NCBI GenBank assembly: GCA_030407005.1 | Contig: JAUDYN010000007.1 | Location: 2,480,001-2,544,000, forward strand | Length of the DNA: 64,000 nucleotides | DNA from: Desarmillaria ectypa | Lineage: Eukaryota > Basidiomycota > Agaricomycetes > Agaricales > Physalacriaceae | Direction of reading: 5' to 3' | Shown: positions 10,066 through 20,548 of the stretch, piece after piece | How positions within the stretch are numbered: the first letter of the stretch is position 1 | Layout: each line of letters begins with the position of its first letter | Notes under the pieces: model-generated | What the model was told of the DNA's origin: nothing | The model's database searches: none | The model's input: only the letters and a program-made list of their open reading frames with translations | Translations under genes and position numbers: made by a program

Positions 10066-13000
10066 TCAGTACCGAATTCTTAGCTTCTTCAGCTCCTTCA
10101 GAACGTCTAGCATGACTCCCAAAGCTATGACACCAAAGCTTTCGGGGCCAAAAGATACTGTCTTTTCCTCCCGCGCATCATCCAAGGGATCTTGAGTTGC
10201 CACCCAACCTGCCCTAGCACGGTTAAACTTGGTACAGAGGTGGTGAATATCGCGCTCATTCAAAACAACGGCGGAGAATTCATCGTCCTCGTCATTATCA
10301 TCATCGAACTCCCCGTTGTCGTCCTACGGAGGTTTGTATTCATGCCGTATCGCTCGCGTGAGCTCGTGCGTCTGCAACAGGTAGATTTTATTTTATTTTG
10401 CCCTTTACTGGAAAACAATATAAGATAAAATACGTACCTGAAGGTTCATTGACTTGACGGTCTCCATGCGCTTCCTGTGGTCTGTGTAACGTTCCATAAT
10501 ACACCCACAGACGATCTCAGCTTCAGAGAGATGGGCTGCAGACCCTGTGGAAACGGTATGCGTTTTCGCTATAGCTGATAATTGCTGGCAGTATTCGTCC
10601 AAGATGTGACGCATTTCTTCCGGTAAATCTTCGTCAGGATTCATGCGCAGATCGCCGGCCACATGAAGGTGAAGCTCTAGTAAATGGTCTAGTAGCTTGT
10701 GGTCAATGAGGTCCGTTTCGTCTTTGCGTGGGTGATACTCATCAACGGGTACACTCCGATATAGTATCCCCAGTATCTTCCTGCTAGGATAATAGCCCCG
10801 TCCTTCATTGGTGTTAACATCCTCAACGGACAGGTAATCAGGCCTTCGATGCCTATCCGTCGGCGAGGGAAGATCTGCCATTTTGACGGGAGTCCCGACC
10901 TTGGGGTAGTCGACAGCGTGTGAAGCCTTCTTAGCCAAAAGCAGACACTCGTCACAATCAAGGCCTTTCAGATCAGAGATCCTCAAGTGAAGCGTGCAGA
11001 TGTATCCCAACAAATCGGACTGGATCTGAGGTGAGAGGTCAGCTCGACACTCTTTGTCAAGACAAGGGGACTGACATAATTCATAACAAAATCTGCGACT
11101 TCGGCTTTACCGCATGGTTGGCGTCTAGTATCGGGGGCCAGCGGTTTGTACGCTCCAGGTTCCGCTGTAAATACCTTGAGGGGGTGTAGAGATTTCTAGA
11201 TTCGGATTTGATACTTGAAATGGGGCGGTATGTAGCGCCTTAGACTTACATCAAGGATAATATTGTAGATATCACCATCGAGATCACCTCCTCCAAGACA
11301 CGACGGCAAACTTCTACTTCCCCTGATTGCATCACTATGAGACGCAGAACTGATATATGCCATTGAAGCTACGCACCTGCATGAAAACACGACCACATTA
11401 GTTAGATGCCTCAATTCTGGCCTTCGCACTGCCGTGGCGAACTGGACGTCTCCGGGATGAATTTGAGGGCTCCGTGTTATGAGAATGCGGCCTTTAACAG
11501 CTACGCGTTCGTTTGTGCGTGGATCAAAGATCGTGGCATAGATCTCGCCTTCCTTGAGGCAGTCCCACTCGTCCGATACGCCAATTAGCGTGTATGACCC
11601 GGGTATTCGAATGCGCGCATGATGCTTGATCCCCTTCAAGATATGTGTCGATGCATAGGCAATGACTGTCGTCAGCAAGTCATAGTGTATTCCCGATTCT
11701 GAATCAATATACTCAGATAGTTCCACCTGTAAAGTCCTGGCCATATTACGGAAGGGAGATTCTAGGTGAAAGGAGGCACCGAGACCATGGTGGGCAAACG
11801 TGGTAGCAGCAGCATCCAGAGATCGCTTGATCTGTCGTGCCTCATCAATAACGCGGTCCTGAAGGTCCTTGAAACTTTTGTTTGGAACCTTATGGTGCTC
11901 CAGGAGGGCGATCAATGGCCGGTTGAGATAACAGTAGATAGGATTTGCAGATGTGGTTGTTATGTCCAAGCTCCGCATGTTTTCAGAGTCAAATTTTGTC
12001 TGTGATGGGCGAAGTGTCAACGTCTTTCCTGTCAGGTTAGGATCTAAGACCAAGACACCTTTGGCGCCGCCGAGACGGAACTGCAAAACAGACGGGACAA
12101 ATTCGGTGCGTCGTAGAATCTTATCTTTCACAACGATCATGAGATCGCGGGAGATGGTCGAACAGCCGTCGGTGAAAAGGGCATTGACATCGAAGCCAGC
12201 AGTTCGGTCCGGAATATGTGTGATCATCTCGGGGGTGATTTCTACAGAAGGCATTGAATTGGAGAACATTTGGCCCCAACGAGCACCCAGCAAGGCAGGA
12301 CGGCAAACGACCTTGAAAAAATCACCCTGTGCAAAAGAAGTCAGGAAAAAGTAGTTGAGAGGCTAGAATAATATGATGCTCACCAGCTCTCCACGGATGA
12401 CATATGCATTAAAAAGTTTACCTTGGGACTTGAATGGCCTCACGAATGTGAAAGAATATTCCTTCAGACCACTCATGGAATAACCAAGTTTCTTTACAGC
12501 GATGGAGAAATTCGTACGCCTTGACTTGCTTGCCGAAGCATAAACATAGTCCTTGGGTAATACGTGATGGCATGAGACGGGAGTCGCTGCAGAGTGTTGG
12601 ACACCGACCGACTTTAGGTGGCCCCAGTATATCTAGGTCCGTCACCTCTACTTCAATGGTCGCCGGAATAGATGTCTGAACATAGACATCGACTCCATTC
12701 TCCGACAAAGCAAGAGACTTGATATGGGAAGCCCGGTACCAAAAATATGGGTAGATGTTGTAAAGCTCAGACATCATGTCGTCGTCGTCGTTCATTGACC
12801 ACCAATCGACGTCGATCCTAAACCTATGCAGGTCAGGATCACATACGACCTTACCGCGAATAGTGAATTCTGATGCAAAGGTACCCTTGCGGCAGATGCG
12901 TCCAAGATGAATGGTGATCAAGGAAGAAGGCCGTGCAACATTTTTGCGCTTCCCTCTTTCTTGGCGCAAGGTTTCAGGATCGACCTAAGGTCTAGATGCA

Positions 13001-13510
13001 ACGGCAGCTACGTGCACTGGATTGGTGGGATGCTTGGACCGCTGGAACAGGACCGACGACCCGCCAATAGACATGGTGCTGTACGGCTGTAGGAACGTAT
13101 TGGCCGAGTTTTCATCGGGAAAGGTTACAAGACCCATGCCACGATGAGCAGCCGATGCAACCTTGCGAAAAAGCTCCACTTCGAAATTTAACAGTGGAGA
13201 ATGAGGATCTTGAATCGGTGGCATATGGATTTTGCGCGCCAGATGGACACGGAGATCCTCTTCTGATACAGAGAAAGATACATTGCGCACGAAGACTTCC
13301 ATGATACCTGTTGAGAGACATGAGTAAACTGGCGAGAGAGACGAGCTGATTATACCCTGAAGGACAGAAGGGACGTGAAAGACAATACCGAGGCGTATTA
13401 TCCATCATTGGGGCCACATATATAGTTAACTTAGGCGCTGGAGAATCGATAACGGCCCGAAGTGGTGGGTCCTTCTCTCCCGTCCTGGGATGAGTTTAGC
13501 ATCAGCTGAT
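10056..13510 (-). repeat. Left arm of inverted RdRP duplication
   Basis: Homologous in reverse orientation to 20334-24590. Homology starts with ATCAGCTGATGCT (13498-13510 here, 20334-20346 in the right arm). It runs through about 200 bp of upstream DNA with a shared AAGTTAACTATATATG block and through the whole gene, and fades within about 15 bp after the stop codon. This arm is about 0.8 kb shorter because of an internal deletion. Confidence 0.88.
10066..13302 (-). pseudogene. Decayed second copy of the RNA-dependent RNA polymerase gene
   Basis: Paralog of the intact gene at 20549-24578, about 80% identical by eye in aligned exons. Two lesions break it. At 12985-12987 a TAG replaces the Trp codon of SRPWVDPE in the intact copy, ending the frame after 105 residues. 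Near 12505 the text jumps from LHRCKE (RdRP residue about 268) to LGYSMSGLKEYS (about 536). That removes some 797 nt compared with 21357-22153 of the intact copy and shifts the frame. Downstream of the deletion the exons remain open with conserved splice sites. They include SPQIHPGDVQFATAVRRPEL, CLGGGDLDGD (catalytic Asp triad) and the C-terminal KFNRARAGW block ending at 10066. A protein of roughly 700 residues covering the catalytic half could still be made from an internal start, but a full polymerase could not. Confidence 0.9.
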
Positions 13511-14699
13511 TACATCCGGACTGTGGCGATGGTAAGCTTTTTATGTTGTGGATAAGCGCTAATCTTACCTGATGTCGCTATTCACAGCAGTTGCTGGCGA
13601 AGAAAGGTTGTGTAGAGAAGTCACTAAGCAGGGTACCTGTGTTTTTAGTATGATTTCCGTGAATTTCGGTCAGCATCTTAGATGTAGCCCACCAGAAACT
13701 TAGGCGAATGTTGAACATGCTATTTAGAAAACGTTGCTTCCGTTGAAAATGTTTCCAGTCAGCAAAGCACCTAATGCTGCACCTGATCAGGCTTTATAGT
13801 TCCTACTGAGGGACGAGAGAGTAACCATCTCAGTGCCAATTAGACCGGATATCGTGGCTGTTGGATGCCGAGGATCTTGCAAGGCGCATTACAGCAAAGT
13901 GGCTGTAATATGCATAGATTCATGTGAAGTCATAGAGCGTACGGGATACGTATGCAACGAGCCACACTGTCCTCCCCAAATCCACAACCAGCTCAGATGT
14001 TAAGCTTGGTTCGTCGCCAGTGCCGTCTCTTGGCATTGTACTAAGTCCCAAGTCAGTCAGGAATCCATTAAAAAAACATGTTCCACGCACCTGAATCTTG
14101 GTGTCTGTCTTTAGGCGGAACCATTGGGGAATTGGCCTTTACCACACCGTCAGTACAGCGCAGCGTAGTACTCAAGCAAGTACCTACCTGTTTTGCCTTC
14201 CAGCCTTGGCCAAAATGCGCTTTGTTCTGAATGTCTTTTGGGAAGGCTAAGTAATCCACTGCTTAGTACAGGAAATTTGAAGTATTAAGCAGACTGCCCA
14301 CCATTTGGGTCCGTACGGCGTTGTCGATGAAGGGAAAAATTAAGGTTTGGACACTACTTTGTAACTTTACAACTCCGCTTTAGGATATATCTCACGTAAT
14401 CTGACTTGAACCGCAAAGTGTCAGATACCTTGTAACGAGGGTATGTATACTGTAAAGATTCTGTTCGGATTTTACTAGTACTACGATGAGGGGAAATGCA
14501 GGAAGCTATTTGAGCAACTTGCCCAATTTTTCTGACCTAAAAACAAGGAAGCCATCTGGCTCAAATCTTGTTAGTTCTACCACAGTCCACTTGTAGTAGT
14601 AGCAGAGTTATTTGAGTTTTCGAATTGCCATATGCCATGGGTAAGCCCGTCTACATTACTGAAGAACGAGCCCCAGTCATCCAGACTATATGAAATGAA
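13511..14699. other. Intergenic region with one doubtful small spliced frame
   Basis: A minus-strand peptide at about 14259-14060 reads YLAFPKDIQNKAHFGQGWKA, has a GTAGGT donor after it, and continues as ANSPMVPPKDRHQDS after a plausible acceptor. It could be a very small gene, but I cannot name it and see no clear start. The rest shows nothing. Confidence 0.3.
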
Positions 14700-17649
14700 T
14701 CATGAGAGCTTGACATTACGCAACACGCATGGAGGGCCGTACTTCATTTCATTGCATTGAAGGTTGTGGGACTTATTGGTCGTCGGCAGAGTATCGGGAT
14801 TTGACGTACCAGCGCTTTTGCTGAAGGAACTAGAAGGCTCAAGGAAAGAATGTTGGTGATCAATCGTAAAGCCGAATTCTTGCAAGGTTTCGGTCCTATT
14901 GACATAGCTTTCGCCTCGAGGAGGGGAGTGTGGAGGTTCCAGCCTTGCGTTGTCCGAGGAAGCGACGGACATCCGGGGCTGTGCATTTGCTTCATCTAGG
15001 AGTATCGATGGAAGTTGGATGCCTGAAAACCAACTGGACTCATCCATGGCAGGCATGTCAAAACAAGTGTTGCCGCCAGGATGGGTTTCCGGAAGACTAT
15101 CAGGAAAGGCCTCATTTTGTGTGAATATTGACTCGTTATCGACACTCGTCTCCGATTCAAGGTTCGCTGAGTTAGGATGTAGATCACCAACAGAAACTAG
15201 TTCATGGAGGACATCCCTAAACGGGATATGGTATCAGTTCACCAGACCTAGCAATCAGGGAAGACTCCTTTCACCAGAGCCGACCTGCAAACTGCCACCT
15301 GCGCTTCAGTTAGCGACGTAGATAGCAACAACCTGGATGTGCGCGCCTTGTTTCCAGAACTTGAAGAGTTTTCATGCATGTGTCCACGAGTTTCAACACA
15401 TCGGCGGAGTTCACGGGAAAGCCTGTACGCTTTGTGTGCCAATAGTCGAAAAGGAGTACTGCAGCGGCATTGAATGCAGTAAGCTAAGCGGACGTTAGAA
15501 CAAGCACCTGCATCTGGGGAAGCTTTGTCTTACACCACAGTAGGGACCCAAATGCCCTTTACGACGTAATTGAGTATCGATAATATCTGCACATACGCGA
15601 GCGGCGGTTGTGCAGATGGTTACTGAATAAAACGGGAAGTTCTCAGAGTCATAAGGCATAGATATGAAGGGCCTATGAATCAGCATCTGCAAATGATGAT
15701 ACTGTAAATGTAACGAAGCAGATTGGGCAAAGTGAATAGGGTTTTTGCGGTCGGGGTCCCATCGTACTAATGTGGGTAATGAGAATTAAGTGACAATAGT
15801 GTCAATAGCTTTTACGCACGATGATCAGGCATTGCATCCATCCAATGCTTCAGCCTCGCATTGAGTTGCTCTACGACTCGCTTCTGCCAGTTTTTATCCA
15901 AAAATCTGAGCCTGATTTGAAACCGGTTCATTGCATACTAAAATGTTCATGTATACTTCGACCAACTGAGTGGAAAAAAGGAGGACTTACTACAGAGCGC
16001 AGGCAAGACGTTATCAAGGATGTGAGTTTCAGGTAACAGTTGAAGTAAGAAATGATCGCAGGTCGTCCAAGCGGTTGCTTGAAAGCATTGACAGCACTTG
16101 AGGGTTCCCAGTACTCGTCATCACATTCGATTGGTAGGTCAAGGTCAATCCTGCATCAATTAACAACGAAACATGGGAGGAAGGGTGCAGAGACGTACTC
16201 TTCGTCGAATAGACAGCATGAACGGCCTAGAAAGGCACTACTCTGCCTGTCTAAGTACACAAGTGTCCTAAAGTCAGTCAGCAAGGTGCACAGATGAGGT
16301 AGCGATAACATTACCAGAATGCTCGTTTCCACAGTTCGCTCTCTACAGTGGGATTAGCATACTTCACTCTCCTTCTGTGAAGCCCCGCCTCCTCGGATAA
16401 CCGAAGTCCAATGCTAGCAATCGTCCAGCACAAGTGAGGTACCGTTGATCCCAACATGAATTGGGCGAAAAGCTGGGTTGGTATTACAGATGAAAGCACC
16501 TCGATAAGTGAATAGCGACCACACTTACACATATAGATTGCAAGGAATGCAACGTCGGCGCACTTAACAGAGACTTGCGCCCGCGTATTGCTTGGTTGAC
16601 CCATTTCCATCCACTCGACTGCTTGGAAGACACCCCATCTGAAAGAACTCGGGGGTCGTCTGTGTGCCTTGAAGCGAGAGCGCACACATATAGCAGCACC
16701 GTAGCAAACTCTTTATCCTCTAGATGAATTTTATCATCGATCGACTTCTCGAAAGTCGGTCGATGCAGCAGCGGAACGAAGGTGTTCACTTCCACAAAAT
16801 AAAGGTCGACAAGTGATGGGAGCAGGTCGTCTTCTGGAAAGGTGTAATCCGGATAACGAGCCCGGAACCAGGTGTTTTGGTGCCAAGGAGGTGCATCCCA
16901 GAACTCGGATCGTCTGAATATGATTCTATCTGAGATTTCACCGGTATGTCTTTGTTTGAAATCCTTCGCAGTTTTTATGAATTGGGCGGTACTCGATTTT
17001 CCTCGATAGACGTAGCCCGACGCATATGCCTGGGCTCGAGTGAGACTGTCGTCCAACGCATCACGCTCATGATCGTCCTCTCGCAGTCGATCCTCTATCT
17101 CGGCGGTGCTCATGCTCCCGATGTGGGTTTCGGGAAGGATCTACAGCAGAGTCAGTTCTGCATATAGGTGCGCAGATAACACTCACCCGACGCAAAATGT
17201 TCTCCATCGTTTCTAGTTTGTTCTCCAGCTCCTGGATATAACTACCTCGAGTATAGGGGCAGGAGTGCTAGCAAGAAAATCATGGCGAACCTTTTGGAAG
17301 GCGCCTTTACAGCCATGTTAGCTTATGCATAATAGAAGTAAATGTCTGACTTGCCAGTACTCTACGACTGTCAGAATACTTGCAATCAACGTTGCATGCC
17401 GCACAGTTCGAACACAGTTTCCCCGGTCTTTGAGCACCATCGCCTGCCGAGGTAAGTGTTCATTACAAAAGGTTTTTATGGTTTCGCAAAAGCCTCACAT
17501 CCAACTAAAACGTCGATAATCTTTAGGATCAAGGAAACTTTATGCGAACACTCACTCTTTCTTCGTCTACAAAATTCGCATGCTGTCTGAGGTCTCGTCT
17601 TTCTGGTGCGACTATAACCGTGTGTTTCTTCCCCTGGTGACATGGACAT
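14700..17649 (-). CDS. Zn2Cys6 fungal transcription factor with fungal_trans domain
   Basis: Nuclear regulator of the Gal4 class. The first exon (17649-17556) gives TACEFCRRRK. A 6-nt exon (17499-17504) and the next exon (from 17443) complete IGCDGAQRPGKLCSNC and CNVDCKYSD, giving the six zinc-binding cysteines. A dimerisation coiled coil follows (SYIQELENKLETMENILRR). The middle-homology domain spans about 16920-15500: FWDAPPWH, DDLLPSLVDLYFVEVN, FVPLLHRPTFEKSI, LHRRRVKYANPTVESELWKRAFW, DLDLPIECDDEYWEP and MLIHRPFISMP. The end runs KTLQ / RRWQFAGRLW / DVLHELVSVGDLHP, then a Ser-rich tail to the stop at 14700. At least ten short introns are needed; I checked only some junctions base by base, so inner exon limits are approximate. 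The target pathway cannot be told from sequence. Confidence 0.85.
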
Positions 17650-17945
17650 CGAGAAAGTTCAAGGAGATTTGGCGCGTTGATATTTGTTGACGGTAATAAA
17701 TAGCAGTGCAAGTAAGTATGTAAACAGCCTTGGGCGCAGGTGCCGAAGAAAATCTGCCATGGCGATTGGCATTACGTAGCCATGACAAAATACGTAGCGA
17801 ATTTTACACGACCGTGCGCATACAAACAATAGTTTCGAACAACTGCGAACAAACTGAACACGAAAAAAGAAAACTCCCATATACAATCCCATATTATTCC
17901 CAGACTTCGGCATCCTCGCTTCAGTCTACAGTTCCAAGAAAGAGT

Positions 17946-18531
17946 CTATTCCAGTTTCATAGCCTGGAAAGGATACAAGAGCGTGGCCTCGTCGTACGAA
18001 GGAGCTGGTTTAAAGGCAGGATCGTTCGAAGAGAAATGGGTCACACAAGGTGGAAAAGAGCTGTAATATTGAAGAGCGTTGGGCTGTACGGATACGGCAT
18101 ATTCCATAGGCGAGAATGAGTAGGAAGGACCATTCGCAGTGAAGGTAAACTTGACATTCATTCCAGGCTCCGATGATGACACAGATGAGTTGGACGAAGA
18201 AGTCATCACGACTTGCGGACGAATAAGCTGAGCATTGCGTCTTTTGGAGCGGCGAGTTTTTTCCCTACGAGCCAAAGTGAAGTTGGCGCGTCTTCGGATA
18301 GGCGATTGTGGGGTTGGTGGAAGGGACGACTGTCGAGGACGCGTCGACGATGACGATGATTCAGGATAAGCACCATCCGACGCTGGAGAACTAGAAAAAA
18401 TAATAAAGATAGAAGGGATACAAAGACGCATATACTCACCGAAAATCGTCATCAATGTCGTCTACCTTTGCCCTCTTTCTACTACAGAGCTCGAAATCAT
18501 CAGTATCCTCATCCTTCAATGGGTTCTTCAT
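17946..18531 (-). CDS. Small basic, Ser-rich protein of unknown function
   Basis: Two exons (18531-18440 and 18390-17946, intron of 49 nt) encode 178 residues with frame kept across the junction. The start MKNPLKDEDTDDF is acidic. CSRKRAKVDDIDDDF follows, then a Ser/Pro-rich stretch with LPPTPQSPIRRRANF and a basic RREKTRRSKRRN cluster that looks like a nuclear localisation signal. The last third is hydrophobic-aromatic without membrane segments. I do not recognise a family. The clean splice junction, the phase and the start context support a real gene; the acidic-then-basic composition suggests a nuclear role, but that is inference. Confidence 0.6.
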
Positions 18532-18745
18532 GATGTTGGCAGTTGCCGGATTGATGATGGTCACGGTATGAGATCAAGTCGCGATCACATTATTCACTAC
18601 CACCACCACAGCAGACGTGCTTCTGATACGTTACCGCTCTAGTCATCTGCAATTTTTTTAAAAGCTTCGATGGCTAGCGCTTTTTGAATCAGGTATTCCA
18701 CTCAGAAATTATCAGAGTTGACGAATCATAAAGTTATCATGAGCC

Positions 18746-19560
18746 TTATACATCGTCTCCATCGCCCCTACCCCCGGTGCCCATTGCGTCTTTTGGGAAG
18801 ACCGCATCGGACACTCTACCAATGAGCTTTACTCCTTCGTCTGGCGTGACTACAATGTTCTGATGCCGTAAATTACCAAGCACGAATCCACAGCCATGGA
18901 GGATTCGCATGTCTTCGTATACCTCAGCTATGAACCATTCCGGTATCGGTCGATCTTTGAATAGAAAAAATGCACCCATCCTCACCACGTCCTCCATAAT
19001 CACCATGAGAAGACTACCGTTTGACGGTGCGTCGACGGAGGAGTCAATAACACCATGATAGAGGGCAGAATTGGCATCAGCGGGAAATCGTTGTGCTTGG
19101 TATCCATATTGCTCCACAGACTTGACAATGATACGAGTCGGGCAAGGGCCTATTGTTTCTGCGAGGAACGTAGCACATCTAGCGTCTTCCAAATCTATCG
19201 GGCGAAGATATCGAAAAGAGATAGTCAAGCTGTTCGAGGTATAGCTCTTGATGTGAGGAAAATAACGAGGATGCTTCATTGACGTTACGTACCGATGGTA
19301 TAACCACTGTATCCCAATACTCTGCCAATGAGGTGAAACAGTTGCCGAAGACGTGAAAGAGCCGACCTATTCGTCGGTAATGGGGTCATTCAAGGTCAGA
19401 TTCACAACCCAGACGAGATCTATCAACAGTTCTATGATCAACTTGTCGATAAAAACGGCACCAAAGGTAGCCATCCAACTTGGTCCTGCAGCCGCAAGGA
19501 TAAACGTAGGACAACAGGTGGCATTTTCGTACCTTGTGCGCTAGTAAAGGATCAGCCATC
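18746..19560 (-). pseudogene. Degenerate protein-kinase-like gene
   Basis: Minus-strand text matches a fungal family with an N-terminal helical region and a C-terminal kinase-like fold. The pieces are AAAGPSWMATFGAVFIDKLI (about 19500), LFHVFGNCFTSLAEYWDTV (about 19340, another frame), YLRPIDLEDARCATF, IIVKSVEQYGYQAQRF and LHGCGFVLGNLRHQNIVV. In active members the last motif reads GDLRxxN with a catalytic Asp and is followed by an IDFD metal-binding motif. Here they read GNLRHQN and LIGRVSDA, so both key acids are gone. An in-frame TAG near 19375 and shifts near 19370 and 19285 break the frame. The 534-nt open piece 18746-19279 might be expressed alone but should be catalytically dead. Confidence 0.65.
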
Positions 19561-20333
19561 TGAAGATGTAACAGATAAGACCAAGAATTACATTCGGTTG
19601 GGCTCAAAAATTGCGTACGGAAAAACCTCCCTGAGACGTGGGGTCAGGGCCTTCTGTTGTTCTCCCATTCGGAGGCGTTTATCGGTTCATCCAGCTAACG
19701 ATGCAACATTGAACTAGGATTTGACAGTAGAACAGGCACATAATAATACTTTTCAGAGGTCTATACGATCCAGCGACTATTTTCCAAGCCGCGAGAAAGT
19801 TGGCTTGTCTTTGAGTCGATTAAAAACGGCGGTTTTGGCATCGTCGACAAACGCTAGCCTTGGTCTCATGGATAACTCATGCTGAAGATAGGCATATACG
19901 GTTTAGACCTGGTGGAATCATATATGCCACAGAAGAAGGTTTCCATGACTGACAGCAAGTAAGATTTGAACTCAAAACCAACTTGAAGCAGTGATTGAGC
20001 TTCGGAATTTGCCGGACGACGTATTCCGTGGACCGTCAAGTCAAAAATTCCCGATTCTTTCCGAAGAATGAGGAAACGACAGAGGGTTGGAATTTTGCCA
20101 CTACTTATGATACTTGGCTAGGTACTTTTCAATTTGTATTCTACCCACTTGTTTCTCTATTTGATGGCTCCTCCATGCACTTCAGAATCTTGTTGCCTTC
20201 CTTTACCTACTACGTGTCATCACAGGGACCAAGTTGCGATGAGTAAGAAACGTATCGGCCCTTTATATCCATAACGTCCGATGCTGATCGACTCTTCAAT
20301 ACAGTGTCTTGCCACGGTTAACAGCCTGGGAGG
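19561..20333. other. Intergenic region, no gene seen
   Basis: This lies between the kinase-like relic and the start of RdRP-duplication homology. Only short frames without family patterns are present. Confidence 0.4.
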
Positions 20334-20418
20334 TATCAGCTGATGCTGAACTTTTCCGAGGACAGCAGAGAAGAACACCCCTTCGAGCCGTTATCGATTT
20401 TCCAGCGCTTAAGTTAAC

Positions 20419-20425
20419 TATATAT
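20419..20425 (+). promoter_or_regulatory. TATA-like element upstream of RdRP
   Basis: TATATAT lies about 125 bp before the ATG, inside AAGTTAACTATATATG, which is also kept in the decayed copy (about 13417-13432, minus strand). Conservation between the two copies is the only support for function. Confidence 0.35.
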
Positions 20426-20548
20426 GCGGCACCAATGATGGATGATAATCATGATACGCCTTGGTGTATCCCTCCCACATTCCTTCTGTCCTTCAAGGTA
20501 CGGTAGTCTCGTCTCTCTTGTCACTGTGCTTATGTCTCAGCAGGTTTC

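Noticed and set aside
15300..15380. Stop codons between LETRR and RRWQFAGR as a lesion in the Zn2Cys6 gene
   Set aside because: A 57-nt intron starting GTTCTG and ending CTGAAG, with a CTAAC branch-like site, removes them in frame.
20437..20508. Upstream coding exon of RdRP beginning at ATG 20437
   Set aside because: Splicing to the next exon at the visible CAG does not keep frame with MEVFVRN, which is the usual family start.
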